Assembly: GCA_945870425.1 (NCBI GenBank)
Contig: CAMBSD010000003.1
Location: 62,001-126,000 of the forward strand
DNA from: Chitinophaga pinensis
GTDB taxonomy: Bacteria > Bacteroidota > Bacteroidia > UKL13-3
Length of the DNA: 64,000 bases
Direction: 5' to 3'
Shown here: in pieces, positions 9,601-17,669 of the stretch
Layout: each line of letters opens with the position of its first letter
Numbering within the stretch: the first letter of the stretch is position 1
Position numbers and translations under genes: made by a program
The notes under the pieces: generated by a model
Told to the model about the DNA's origin: nothing
Databases searched by the model: none
The model's input: only the letters and a program-made list of their open reading frames with translations

Positions 9601-12600
9601 AGGTGTAAACAAGTTCGATGTTGAGGCATCACCAAAATTCCATAAAGTGCTGAAGGTACCTTGACTTTGTATTGAATTGTTTGTTAATACAAAACTATTA
9701 TTAATACTACATTGAGAAGGGTTGTTAATGTCGAAATATACTTTTGGTTCTGGTGATAATGAAATAGTAACACCTAAGCTGCTGTCAGATTTACAACCGC
9801 CAACATCTGAGGTAACCACTATATAAACACCTGCTGAATCAAGCACATAATTTGGGTTTGTAGCGCCTAATATAGCAATGCCATAATGATACCATTGGTA
9901 TGCATATGCTGAAGTACTGGTAAGCGTGGTCGTTTGACCCGGACATAAATTTACATTACCTGATATAACAGGTGTGCTTACATTACACTTATACCCTGCA
10001 TCAATGGTAGGATTGATTCTACCAATACCTCCATTGATTAAATCCATCACAATTACTGGGCTGAATCCAGTTCCTGCATTAGCATCACTATTTCCGTTTA
10101 TACCAGCAGTTCCATTTGCATTAGTAAGTATTTTGGTGCTAACGCTTGTTGGGAATTTTACTTTATAGTTTCCAATTTGGTCAATTACAAAATTGTAATA
10201 ACCTGTATTTCCATTGGTATCATTTGCAGTAAGAGTTGAATCAAATAAGATATATGAACTTCCGTTGTCTTTATATAAATAAACTTTTTCACCATTGATT
10301 CCATAAGAAGCAGGTTCGTCTTGAAGACCATTTTTATTATCGTCAAACCAAATATAATTACCAAGAGAACCAATTACATAAAAGCCTGCATCAATGGTTG
10401 TATTGTCTTTATCTTGTCCTGTTCCACTTGCGTTGATGGTTACTAAGCCACTATTTCCTGTGCCCAGCTCAGCGTCATTATTACCATCCGTTTGTGATCC
10501 TTGGTTTACAACAGGTGATTGCACAAAGAAGCTATAATTGGTCTGAAAATTCACATAGTATTTGCCACTTGCTAACTCTACAAACTTATAGTAGCCTGGA
10601 TTGCCAAAAAAATCATTTGAAGATATGGTAGAATCTAATAAAATATCATCCCCACCACCTATTGCATTATTTGGACCTGCGCCATAAAGATATACTTTTA
10701 ACCCATTTAGTCCCATATTTGAAGCCTCATCTTGCAAGCCGTTTTTATTGGCATCAATCCAAACATAGTTGCCTATGGAGCCTAAAATTGGTAAACAACT
10801 TGTTTTCATAACCACCATAATTGGAGTGGTTGGTAACAATTGGCTATTGTCATCTGCTCTTTTAATTTGATACATGATCGAATTGTTCATCAATTTGTTT
10901 ATTGGCACCCCAACAGGCGCGCGCATTGGCCAAGTCAAAACAATACTATCAAGAGGGGCTATGATAGAAGATCTTGTAATCTTAATGGCTTTTACCTTAG
11001 TAATATCTATTGGAGGTATCGTGCTCCAATTAGGTGCTGAGCATCCACTAGGGTTAAAGGCAGGGGTAAAATCAGTATAGCAAGGATTGTTTATAATAGA
11101 ATAATAAACGGTTGAGTTAGGATCGCTAATAGTAACAGGTCCAACCAAGTTTGCAAACCATTCTGAACCTCTAATGTCTCCAATAAATGGAAATACATCT
11201 ACAAGCACTAAATCTTTAGCACCAACATTACCTTGGTTTATCAATGAAATTTTATAGTTTACTGCACCGCCTTCTTGAGCCAATGCAACTGATGGGTAGT
11301 AAACGAAATTTGGATCACAACCACTTTGTCCTTTATATGCCCTTAATGCAGCTGAGCTAATAACAGTAGCTATGCTCGTGCTGGTTGTTTGACCATTTGG
11401 CATCAACGCATTACTGCTATTAAATTTCATTTTGTTTGGAATACTTCCTGCAACGGTTCCTGGCTTTATCCTGGCTCTTAAGAAAACATAATAAGTGCTG
11501 CCAGGCGTTAATGTACCTAAATTCCAATACAAAGCATTACCATTTACTGTAGGAGTTATCGTTGTATTACCCGTGTTTCCCCCATTAGTGCCAAAAGTTG
11601 AACTTCCTGTAATATAAGTTAGTTTGTTATCTAATGTGTCAAACAATTCAACATCAGTGGCATTCACATTACCTCCTAATTGAACACTAAATCTATAAAT
11701 TATGGTATCACCACCGTTAAAATTGCTGGATGCGTTTCTTATAGATTTAGTTGGCGTGTTGAAGACTGGCTGAGCGATAAGTATTTCAGCACTTCCACTG
11801 CAATTGCTATATGAAAAAGTGGTTCCATTGTAATAATAATTTCCGCTTGAGTTATTTGTTACAACCGTTCCATCATCCCCTAAATTGCTTGGAAGGTATG
11901 TGGTTCCCTCAGTGATTGCACTTCCATCTTTTGCACCTTGTGCAGCTGTTCTGGCATCACCACAGTAGCTGAAACTTTGGGTAGCACCAATAGGCAAATG
12001 TCCAGTTATAGTAAAATTAACTTGTGTAATATATTCACCTGAAGGTAGTGAAATAGTTAGGCTTAATCCACCACCGATACTGGTTGAATCATAAGTTCCT
12101 TGTGTAACAAAACCATTTAAATTAGTTGCATATCTAACCAAAACTTCAGCTTGAGATTTTCTTCCCAATCCGTCAAACATTTGGTTAACTTTAATAACAT
12201 TCATGTTGATGTTTTTGTCAACATCATAGGTTAAAGTCACACTGTCCAATTCTGTATTACCAGAGTTGAACCAACCATTTCCAAATGAGTTACATGTTGT
12301 ACCTGCTAAAATATGTTTGTTTAACCAACTTGCAGTGGCTGCGCTTATTCCGCCACCAGAGCATGCTGCACCTGGGGTAGGGGTTTGTATGTTAAAGCAA
12401 ACATTACCACTTTTAGTAGATGATGCATACGTTCCAATAGGTAAAACAGGAATACTTCCTGACATATAAGCTGTATTACAAGCTGACGAACCAATGCTGT
12501 AGGTAGGTGAATTATACTTGACTACTACATAGGCTGATGAACTATAATTTGTTGCTAATTGTGATGTGGTAAAAGTCCATGTTATGGTTCTGTGTATATT

Positions 12601-13383
12601 ATCATAAACAGGCTCACTAGTGCCACTAAATGCTGTAGCTTCTATATAAGTTGTTCCAATTGGCAATGTATCAACAATTGTTGGGTTGTTTAATATAAGT
12701 GCTCCGCTGCCTGAAGAGCTTGAACCAATATTTATTTTAAAAATGGAAATATCGTTAATTGCCCCACCTGAACTTAGTACTTTTCCAACAGTGAAATTAT
12801 TGGCAGCTAAAGTTGTTACGTTTATTACATTACTCAAAACAGGTCCAGTGCTTGTATCGGGTAGGTTTACATTATTTGCTGCATCAATTGATGTTACCAA
12901 ATCAGGGGCATAATTATTAGGAGTAGTTCCATTAATATATTTAAACTTTATTTGTAACTGTCCCGTACTACCTGCTGGTATTGGATTTACAAAAGTAACA
13001 TTGATTGTATTTGTTACTTGATTATAGGTAACACTGCTTACTTGTGAAGAACTAAATGAAACAGAATTACTAAAATTGCTGACATCAAATGGCTCAAGAT
13101 TTTGAGGTAAAGCCATTGTTGCAACCACATTTTGACCATTGGTTGTTAAACTCGAAACCTGATAATTCAGGGTGTAAATAAATTGGTTTCCTGTGTTAAT
13201 TGAAGGCACATTAGAGGAGCCGACAACCATTAACTGAACAGAGGCCTTAGATTGGACGGCCATAAATACCAAAAGCAGGGTGATTACCATGCATATCTTT
13301 TTGGAAAATGCTATAAAGTTTTTACAGACATTTTCTGATTGTTTGATACGTTTCATAATGTTTGGTTTTCTTTTTATTGACAT
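6607..13383 (-). CDS. Giant PKD/SdrB-like repeat cell-surface protein with T9SS sorting domain
   Basis: This is a 2258-residue exported protein; an internal ATG at 13356 (2249 residues) gives a more usual signal peptide. Residues ~50-860 are DUF11-like beta-sandwich repeats. Two SdrD B-like modules follow (GSIGNYVWIDANKNGLQDE near 865, GSLGNYIWFDDNKNGLQDE near 1005), then an Ig-like module near 1140. About eleven PKD domains with the W-x-F-G-D-G signature fill ~1215-2135. The C-terminus (WTLYPNPNSGSFSV, then the GYYFVIINN strand) is a type A T9SS sorting domain, so the mature protein should be exported by T9SS and anchored at the cell surface. The repeat content suggests adhesion or a stalk-like role. 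It is probably co-transcribed with the 137-residue protein upstream, overlapping it by 10 bases. Confidence 0.92.
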   Translation of the reverse strand: MSIKRKPNIMKRIKQSENVCKNFIAFSKKICMVITLLLVFMAVQSKASVQLMVVGSSNVPSINTGNQFIYTLNYQVSSLTTNGQNVVATMALPQNLEPFDVSNFSNSVSFSSSQVSSVTYNQVTNTINVTFVNPIPAGSTGQLQIKFKYINGTTPNNYAPDLVTSIDAANNVNLPDTSTGPVLSNVINVTTLAANNFTVGKVLSSGGAINDISIFKINIGSSSSGSGALILNNPTIVDTLPIGTTYIEATAFSGTSEPVYDNIHRTITWTFTTSQLATNYSSSAYVVVKYNSPTYSIGSSACNTAYMSGSIPVLPIGTYASSTKSGNVCFNIQTPTPGAACSGGGISAATASWLNKHILAGTTCNSFGNGWFNSGNTELDSVTLTYDVDKNINMNVIKVNQMFDGLGRKSQAEVLVRYATNLNGFVTQGTYDSTSIGGGLSLTISLPSGEYITQVNFTITGHLPIGATQSFSYCGDARTAAQGAKDGSAITEGTTYLPSNLGDDGTVVTNNSSGNYYYNGTTFSYSNCSGSAEILIAQPVFNTPTKSIRNASSNFNGGDTIIYRFSVQLGGNVNATDVELFDTLDNKLTYITGSSTFGTNGGNTGNTTITPTVNGNALYWNLGTLTPGSTYYVFLRARIKPGTVAGSIPNKMKFNSSNALMPNGQTTSTSIATVISSAALRAYKGQSGCDPNFVYYPSVALAQEGGAVNYKISLINQGNVGAKDLVLVDVFPFIGDIRGSEWFANLVGPVTISDPNSTVYYSIINNPCYTDFTPAFNPSGCSAPNWSTIPPIDITKVKAIKITRSSIIAPLDSIVLTWPMRAPVGVPINKLMNNSIMYQIKRADDNSQLLPTTPIMVVMKTSCLPILGSIGNYVWIDANKNGLQDEASNMGLNGLKVYLYGAGPNNAIGGGDDILLDSTISSNDFFGNPGYYKFVELASGKYYVNFQTNYSFFVQSPVVNQGSQTDGNNDAELGTGNSGLVTINASGTGQDKDNTTIDAGFYVIGSLGNYIWFDDNKNGLQDEPASYGINGEKVYLYKDNGSSYILFDSTLTANDTNGNTGYYNFVIDQIGNYKVKFPTSVSTKILTNANGTAGINGNSDANAGTGFSPVIVMDLINGGIGRINPTIDAGYKCNVSTPVISGNVNLCPGQTTTLTSTSAYAYQWYHYGIAILGATNPNYVLDSAGVYIVVTSDVGGCKSDSSLGVTISLSPEPKVYFDINNPSQCSINNSFVLTNNSIQSQGTFSTLWNFGDASTSNLFTPPAKNYTTTGNFVIKLLVYNIYGCKDSLSKSVFVGNPTASFTYTKKCGGIVEFTNTSINATDYEWIFGNGSYCTNSTSTFSRVFNPGNGNVSSTYTVTLIARNNGRCSDTIRHSFTIDPNPIAVFNADGIGCTKTIKFNNFSLNGNTYEWDFGILPLGTALSASASPTHTYAVDGSYNVRLITKNLQGCPDTLLKTVIVNSTGTAPIASFAYSLNSGTCVKNFTFNSTSINAVSLQWIFSDGSIVNQANVSHSFPTAGNYIVKLVAKSASNCYDTATQTLNIAGNTSGAVASFSINKQKQCLVGNSFDFNNTSIFIGGGYNTSYKWDFGDGDTNTSNTFIYNKKYNAPGVYTVKLTTIGSNGCSDSYFSTVEVLPSPTATFTAITNCGMTATITNHTTNAISNIWSYGDGGFEENNNFSINHTYNDQDWYFIKLYAIGANGCIDSSVNGINTTLVHIPQISLTYDTIACNNSIHFNNTTMGGSEFVWDFGDGSPLGHDYYATHAYAVAGNYVVTLTASNGSSCLSTYSFIVRAPQGWNLALPKANFNYTIAACTNIIKMNDLSTNQSSRAWYFDGNLVSNLSNDSILAATAGVHTLQLVVMNGSCSDTLSQVINIQNAPTGSFDFVASTCSKTVSFTSNMSNANLFKWHFGDAGSALDSSTGNITSHTFSSNGDYIVKLDVTNLSGCIYSMSDTITVNGGTNPLDASFNFNNSNCDCYCSNKIKFANTSNGNANSYLWNFGDGNTSTQMNPNKGYAATGNYNVSLTVSDTNGCFSKASAQVFVPATAKGPSASFTTDNTSQCLANNNFNFYNQSQYMGAGWINKYYWSFGDGTFDTTNTFVYNKKYTNVGTYSVRLIAVGNEDCRDTMLMTVQVNAGACLSAGVPMQMFDPKMNDMYTAIASGEATGVEEAKTKSQNEWTLYPNPNSGSFSVHSLNISNALDIYLVDILGRSIDAQITINKASNSIDFVLSEARSGYYFVIINNESGDNARLKFNINE

Positions 13384-13787
13384 TCTTTAATTACACAAAA
13401 TGTTACCAAGCCTTCTTTACTAAGTCCTATTATTGCTTTACAAGCACTTGAACTTATGCTTAGGTTATATTGAAAGATTGATTGTTGGATTTTGAAGTTA
13501 GGCTCGCCTAATAGGTTAATTAACTCATCGGATGTAGTAGCTTCGTTTGTGTTTCCATTTGCATCTATACTTGTAATCAAATGTTTTATTTGATCAAATA
13601 GTAGGATTCTATCCTGTCCTGGACTTGATTTGAAGTTGCTTATGTTTGTTAAATCGCTTGCTGTTAGCTTTGAATCCTTTTCATTTTGTGTTTGCGAATA
13701 ACCCTTGCTCGACAGAAGCACTGTGAAAGCTAAAAAGCAAATAAACTGAATAGTAATTTTTAAATGAGGAAATGAATTCTTTTTCAT
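13374..13787 (-). CDS. Small exported protein of unknown function, upstream partner of the adhesin
   Basis: This 137-residue protein has an N-terminal signal peptide (hydrophobic core ICFLAFTVLLSSKGYSQT, cleavage likely after YSQ) and no lipobox. The mature part is a ~110-residue globular domain with Cys near residue 114 (SSSACKAIIGLS) and Cys residues near the end (VTFCVIKECQ), which could form a disulfide. I do not recognise the family. Its stop overlaps the 13383 start of the giant adhesin by 10 bases, so translation is probably coupled. A role in adhesin folding or presentation is inference only. Confidence 0.7.
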   Translation of the reverse strand: MKKNSFPHLKITIQFICFLAFTVLLSSKGYSQTQNEKDSKLTASDLTNISNFKSSPGQDRILLFDQIKHLITSIDANGNTNEATTSDELINLLGEPNFKIQQSIFQYNLSISSSACKAIIGLSKEGLVTFCVIKECQ

Positions 13788-14063
13788 AGCACTTAGGTTT
13801 ACTTGTGTTTGAGCAAAGCCTAAGCCCAGTGTTTAATTAACTGATTTTCAATACTATTTCTAGTGACAATGGAATTAGTTTGTTCTTATTTGAAACAGAA
13901 TAGCCCCAATTTAGGAATAATCATGTTTAAAATTATTTAAAATAATAAAATAGATGGATTATTCGATTTAAACTAATGAATTGATTTTATGTGTTTCTAT
14001 ATGAGAATGCCTTGTTTTAAAATTATTTTAATTGTATTAAATGACAAAAAATACAGTAAAGAA
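13788..14063. other. AT-rich intergenic region between the adhesin operon and rpsU
   Basis: This spacer between divergent transcription units holds no open reading frame I can support. It must contain the promoter of the minus-strand adhesin operon, but I cannot pick out a convincing consensus. The rpsU promoter begins at 14064. Confidence 0.5.
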
Positions 14064-14094
14064 TTGGAAATTGAATAATTCTAATTACTTTTGC
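14064..14094 (+). promoter_or_regulatory. Promoter of rpsU
   Basis: TTG at 14064-14066, 19 bases, then TACTTTTGC at 14086-14094. This is an exact match to the Bacteroidota promoter TTTG-N19-TAnnTTTG. Transcription would start near 14100, giving a ~48-base leader that carries the strong Shine-Dalgarno sequence. Confidence 0.75.
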
Positions 14095-14129
14095 AGTCCT
14101 TATAAATAATAGAAATAAGAGACTATAGG

Positions 14130-14140
14130 GAAAGGAGGTG
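14130..14140 (+). promoter_or_regulatory. Extended Shine-Dalgarno sequence of rpsU
   Basis: GAAAGGAGGTG can pair over 11 bases with the typical Bacteroidota 16S rRNA 3' tail (CACCTCCTTTC). The GGAGG core ends 9 bases before the ATG at 14148, which is ideal spacing. Nearly every other gene in this window lacks any SD. In Flavobacterium johnsoniae an extended SD on rpsU mediates autoregulation: ribosomes lacking bS21 expose the anti-SD and preferentially translate rpsU. Confidence 0.85.
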
Positions 14141-14147
14141 TACACAA

Positions 14148-14342
14148 ATGATATACATTAATGTAAAGGAAAACGAATCTTTAGACAAAGCTTTAAAGAA
14201 ATTCAAGAAGAAATTCGAGAAAACGGGTGTTGTAAAAGAACTTCGTTCACGTCAAGCATTCACTAAAAAGTGTATTGTGAAACGTCATCAAATCATTCGT
14301 GCAGCTTACAAGCAACAGCTCCAACAAGCCGCAGAATTGTAG
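14148..14342 (+). CDS. rpsU: 30S ribosomal protein bS21
   Basis: This is a 64-residue basic protein. MIYINVKENESLDKALKKFKK and the following KELRSRQAFTKK segment are the bS21 signature. bS21 sits on the 30S platform beside bS18 and bS6. In Bacteroidota it helps hold the 16S 3' tail so that ribosomes ignore SD sequences. The start is fixed by the very strong SD at 14130-14140. It is followed by a xerC-like gene and hpf, the usual neighbours of rpsU in this phylum. Confidence 0.97.
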   Translation: MIYINVKENESLDKALKKFKKKFEKTGVVKELRSRQAFTKKCIVKRHQIIRAAYKQQLQQAAEL

Positions 14343-14447
14343 TTTTAGTTGAATTTCAGCTATATAAAAGCCGATGGAAATATTTTTCATCGGCTTTCTA
14401 TTTTCAAGGAAATATGTTTACATTCGAAGTAGATTATTGCACAGCCT

Positions 14448-15338
14448 ATGTTGCTTGTTGATTCAATTAATAATTATTTAAAATTTCTTCAATTTGAAAA
14501 ATTAAGCAGCAAGCACACTGTCATTTCATACCAAACAGATTTGTTGCAATTTAAATCCTTTCTCGAATTACATTATAAAACAGATGATATTATTAAAGTG
14601 AATCATCTGATTATTCGTTCGTGGTTGGCTCATATGCTCAATGAAGGTATTTCAGCTAGAAGTATTTCAAGAAAATTATCCACGCTTCGCGCATTTTATA
14701 AATTTTTAAAGAAGGAAAATCTAATTGTAAATAATCCACTTACAAAAGTTCAAGCTCCTAAAATTGAGAAAAGATTACCCGTTTTTTTAGAGAAAAAGTC
14801 AATTGATAAATTAATTGATGATACTGAATTTACAGATGATTTTGAAGGCGAAAGAGATAAGTTGATTATTAATCTATTCTACTCTGCCGGTTTACGATTA
14901 AGCGAATTGATTAACTTGAAGATATCTGATATTGATAGCTATAACAATCAAATTAAAGTATTGGGTAAAAGAAATAAAGAAAGAATCATTCCTGTAAGTA
15001 ATGAGATAATTAATCAAATAAATAAGCATCTACTTAATAAAAACAGTAAAGGATTTTCAAATGAATTATTATTTTGTACAAACAAAGGACAGAATTTGTA
15101 TTCAAGATTGGTTTATAATATCATACATCAAAAATTAGCATTAGTTAGCAGCTTAAAAAAGAAGAGTCCACATGTATTAAGGCATACCTATGCTACCCAT
15201 TTATTAAATAATGGAGCTGATCTAAATGCAATAAAGGAATTGCTTGGACATTCAAGTTTAGCTGCTACCCAAGTATATACTCACAATAGCATTGAACGAC
15301 TAAAGGATGTTTATAATAAACGTCATCCTCGAAGTTAG
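14448..15338 (+). CDS. xerC: Tyrosine recombinase, XerC/XerD-like
   Basis: This 296-residue protein is the size of a chromosomal Xer recombinase. The N-terminal SAM-like DNA-binding domain covers about residues 1-90. The catalytic domain shows Arg in SAGLRLSELINL, Lys in KVLGKRNKER, HxxR in HVLRHTYATH, His in LLGHSSLAATQ and the nucleophile Tyr in QVYTHNS. Xer proteins resolve chromosome dimers at dif. Its place between rpsU and hpf, the standard Bacteroidota housekeeping arrangement, argues against it being a mobile-element integrase. Whether it corresponds to XerC or XerD cannot be decided here. Confidence 0.9.
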   Translation: MLLVDSINNYLKFLQFEKLSSKHTVISYQTDLLQFKSFLELHYKTDDIIKVNHLIIRSWLAHMLNEGISARSISRKLSTLRAFYKFLKKENLIVNNPLTKVQAPKIEKRLPVFLEKKSIDKLIDDTEFTDDFEGERDKLIINLFYSAGLRLSELINLKISDIDSYNNQIKVLGKRNKERIIPVSNEIINQINKHLLNKNSKGFSNELLFCTNKGQNLYSRLVYNIIHQKLALVSSLKKKSPHVLRHTYATHLLNNGADLNAIKELLGHSSLAATQVYTHNSIERLKDVYNKRHPRS

Positions 15339-15373
15339 TCAGGCATTTTAATTAACAATTTAAATATAAAATT

Positions 15374-15676
15374 ATGAAAGTTGACATTCAATCCATCCAT
15401 TTTGATGCAGATCAAAAACTATTAGATTTTATTAACAAAAAAATTGAAAAAGTTGGTACTTATTATGAAGATATAAGAAGTATTGATGTTTACTTGAGGC
15501 TTGAGAAAGATGCTGAAAAGGACAATAAAACAGTAGAAGTTAAAATTAATTTAAACCATAATCCCATTTTTGCTAAAGAACATAGTTCAACATTTGAAGC
15601 TGCAACAGACATGGTTTTAGACAAATTGGTTGCTCAAGTAAAGAAACATAAAGAAAAGCTCCAAGCAAAAGGCTAG
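15374..15676 (+). CDS. hpf: Short ribosome hibernation-promoting factor (HPF/RaiA family)
   Basis: The 100-residue protein begins MKVDIQSIHFDADQKLLDFI and carries the conserved KIEKVGTYYEDI and VEVKINLNHNP strands of the HPF/YfiA fold. It ends in a basic helix (VAQVKKHKEKLQAKG). At this length it is the short form without the dimerisation domain. It binds the 30S decoding region and inactivates ribosomes in slow growth. It lies 35 bases after the xerC-like gene and probably belongs to the rpsU operon. Confidence 0.93.
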   Translation: MKVDIQSIHFDADQKLLDFINKKIEKVGTYYEDIRSIDVYLRLEKDAEKDNKTVEVKINLNHNPIFAKEHSSTFEAATDMVLDKLVAQVKKHKEKLQAKG

Positions 15677-15742
15677 TATCTCTATTAGACCCATTAAATT
15701 GCCCAAAATTGCAGTTTTACCTATTGCATCTTCTAAAAACAG

Positions 15743-15770
15743 TAAACGTGGCAAACGTTTATTCTTTTTT
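15743..15770 (+). terminator. Probable terminator of the rpsU-xerC-hpf operon
   Basis: AAACGT (15744-15749) and ACGTTT (15755-15760) form a six-base stem around GGCAA, followed by ATTCTTTTTT. The stem is short and AT-rich, so the call is moderate. Confidence 0.45.
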
Positions 15771-16190
15771 CACCCATCAGTTCAATTTAGTTGGTTAACT
15801 TAATTATTAGGATTCAAAGTAGTTTATTGTATGAGTCTTTGAGTAATTATTTCTTGAATAGTTGCACCTTAACTAATTCAAATATAACGTCTAGAAATTT
15901 GTTAAGAAAATCAAACATTATCCCCTAAAGTGGTTACTAATTAAACTTTTTAGGTCTTCATAAATTATTCATTTTTTATTGTGCTAAACAAATTTCAGTG
16001 CCCTAAATTCTATTCAGTGCCACTTAAATTATGCTCTTTTTCTGTATTTATTTTTTATGCTAAATTATTATGTTAATTCAATAGTCGTATCTTTGATTTT
16101 TTTTGGAAAGATGTATGATTTTGAAATATAATTGTCATTTCACTGCATCTTTTTAACAAATAAAATAGTATTACAAATCGTGAATGTAAG
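15771..16190. other. Non-coding AT-rich spacer
   Basis: I find no gene or tRNA here. Two imperfect direct copies of TTCAGTGCC..TAAATT lie at 15994-16009 and 16013-16030. TATCTTTG at 16088-16095 fits the -7 box of a Bacteroidota promoter for the gene at 16191, but no clear TTTG lies 19 bases upstream. Confidence 0.4.
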
Positions 16191-16916
16191 ATGTTGAAAT
16201 ATAGGTTTACTTTTCTTGCGTTACTATTTTCTTGTGGCATTTTGTTGGCTCAGATAGGTGGAATCCGAATTGGTGGAGGTGTCGGTTATAGTTTATATAC
16301 TGGCAACCAAATGGATCAAAATATATCATTTTCAACAAGAGGTAAAAGCGAACTCAATTTGGGTAACACCCAACAAATGCATGTTGCTATTAATGATAAA
16401 TATGAGATTGGAATAAAATATTTGACAACTAGTTTGTGGTCATTCAAATCAAAGGATCAATTGGGACTTAGTGCAGAAATTGAGGAACTGGGATTAATTC
16501 TGCAAAGAAGTTTGAACGATAATATTAAAATAAATGATGGTCGGTTTACGTTTAATGTTTTTGCTGGGGTAGGAGCATGTAGATTCAAATCCGCTTTTTA
16601 TGATTTTTCAAATCCTTATTTACCCTTTACATCTATAGGTTATGGAAATAACGCAACAGTAAGTGGAATATCATTACCTGAAAAATTAGTACAACCTATT
16701 CTGATTGGTGGATTTAGTATTGGTTTCAGAATGACAGACTTTTTAACTATTTACCTTGAGAATAGTTATTCAACTACCAATTCCAACAAAATTTCCGGTA
16801 ACTTATTTCGCAAAAATGCCATACCTCCTGATGGTTATACTTTCCACGCCCTTACTCTATATTTAAATTTGTACAAAAGCCGAGACTCAAGAAGGATAAG
16901 GTATCCTAGGTTTTAA
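16191..16916 (+). CDS. Outer-membrane beta-barrel-like protein, function unknown
   Basis: This 241-residue protein has a signal peptide (LLFSCGILLAQIGG). The Cys lies within the hydrophobic core rather than at a convincing lipobox. The mature part alternates glycine-rich and aromatic strands (GGVGYSLYTGN, FNVFAGVGACRF, ILIGGFSIGFRM, IYLENSYSTTN, ALTLYLNLYKS), typical of a small OmpA/PorT-like outer-membrane barrel with eight to ten strands. I cannot assign a specific family. Its stop overlaps the end of the convergent sirtuin gene by 4 bases. Confidence 0.7.
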   Translation: MLKYRFTFLALLFSCGILLAQIGGIRIGGGVGYSLYTGNQMDQNISFSTRGKSELNLGNTQQMHVAINDKYEIGIKYLTTSLWSFKSKDQLGLSAEIEELGLILQRSLNDNIKINDGRFTFNVFAGVGACRFKSAFYDFSNPYLPFTSIGYGNNATVSGISLPEKLVQPILIGGFSIGFRMTDFLTIYLENSYSTTNSNKISGNLFRKNAIPPDGYTFHALTLYLNLYKSRDSRRIRYPRF

Positions 16917-17599
16917 TTTATGAGCAGATTGAATAATTGCTCAACACCTGCCACTGCTTTTTCCTTTATGAAATGAACTTGTTTATTGTTTAGTGTGATT
17001 TGCTTTGGGTCAATTACGTAAACAGGTGTTTCAGGTTTTGTATAATTAATCAAACCTGCTGCGGGGTATACTTGTAAGGATGTACCAATGATTATAAATA
17101 TATCAGCATCGCTAACAATTTCTGCAGCTGGTTCTATCATAGGAACTGACTCCCCAAACCACACAATATGTGGTCGAAGTTGATGTCCTGATTTACATAC
17201 ATCGCCCATTTTTAGCTCCCAACCTGATATTGGATAGATATCATCAGAATTGTGTGTACTTCTAGATTTAACAATTTCGCCATGTAAATGTAAAATATTA
17301 CTTGATCCTGCCCTTTCATGCAAATTATCAATGTTTTGAGTTATAATTTGCACATCAAAATGCTTTTCTAATTCAGCTAATAAAACATGCGCTTTGTTAG
17401 GTTTAGCATTTAAAACTGCCCTGCGTCTTTCATCATAAAATTGCTGAACCAAAGAAGGATTTTTATGCCAAGCTTCAGGCGTAGCAACATCTTCGATATT
17501 ATAACCTTCCCACAATCCATCGCTATCTCTAAATGTTTTCAAACCACTTTCTGCACTTATACCAGCACCAGTAAGGATAACTAGTTTTTGATTTTTCAT
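16913..17599 (-). CDS. cobB: SIR2-family NAD-dependent protein deacylase
   Basis: This 228-residue sirtuin has the NAD-binding motif GAGISAESGLKTFRD and the catalytic TQNIDNLHERAGS with HLHGE. YDERR corresponds to the Tyr-x-x-Arg pair that binds acidic acyl groups in SIRT5-like (class III) enzymes, so desuccinylase or demalonylase activity is plausible. The usual four zinc Cys are absent: the region between HLHGE and LRPHIVWFGE has only one Cys (DVCKSGHQ). I believe this loss is common in Bacteroidota homologues. It is a cytoplasmic, monocistronic minus-strand gene. Confidence 0.9.
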   Translation of the reverse strand: MKNQKLVILTGAGISAESGLKTFRDSDGLWEGYNIEDVATPEAWHKNPSLVQQFYDERRRAVLNAKPNKAHVLLAELEKHFDVQIITQNIDNLHERAGSSNILHLHGEIVKSRSTHNSDDIYPISGWELKMGDVCKSGHQLRPHIVWFGESVPMIEPAAEIVSDADIFIIIGTSLQVYPAAGLINYTKPETPVYVIDPKQITLNNKQVHFIKEKAVAGVEQLFNLLIN

Positions 17600-17669
17600 T
17601 CTTGAATTTTAATCAAATTTATTCACATTTTGTTACATTTACTTTTCATTTAAATTTCGTTTATTATGC

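Noticed and set aside
14448-15338. Tyrosine recombinase as evidence of an integrated mobile element
   Set aside because: The rpsU-xerC-hpf order is a housekeeping arrangement in Bacteroidota, and no attachment-site duplication or cargo is seen.
15677-16190. tRNA cluster expected after hpf in many Bacteroidota
   Set aside because: No cloverleaf or TTCGAnTC T-loop is present in this spacer.
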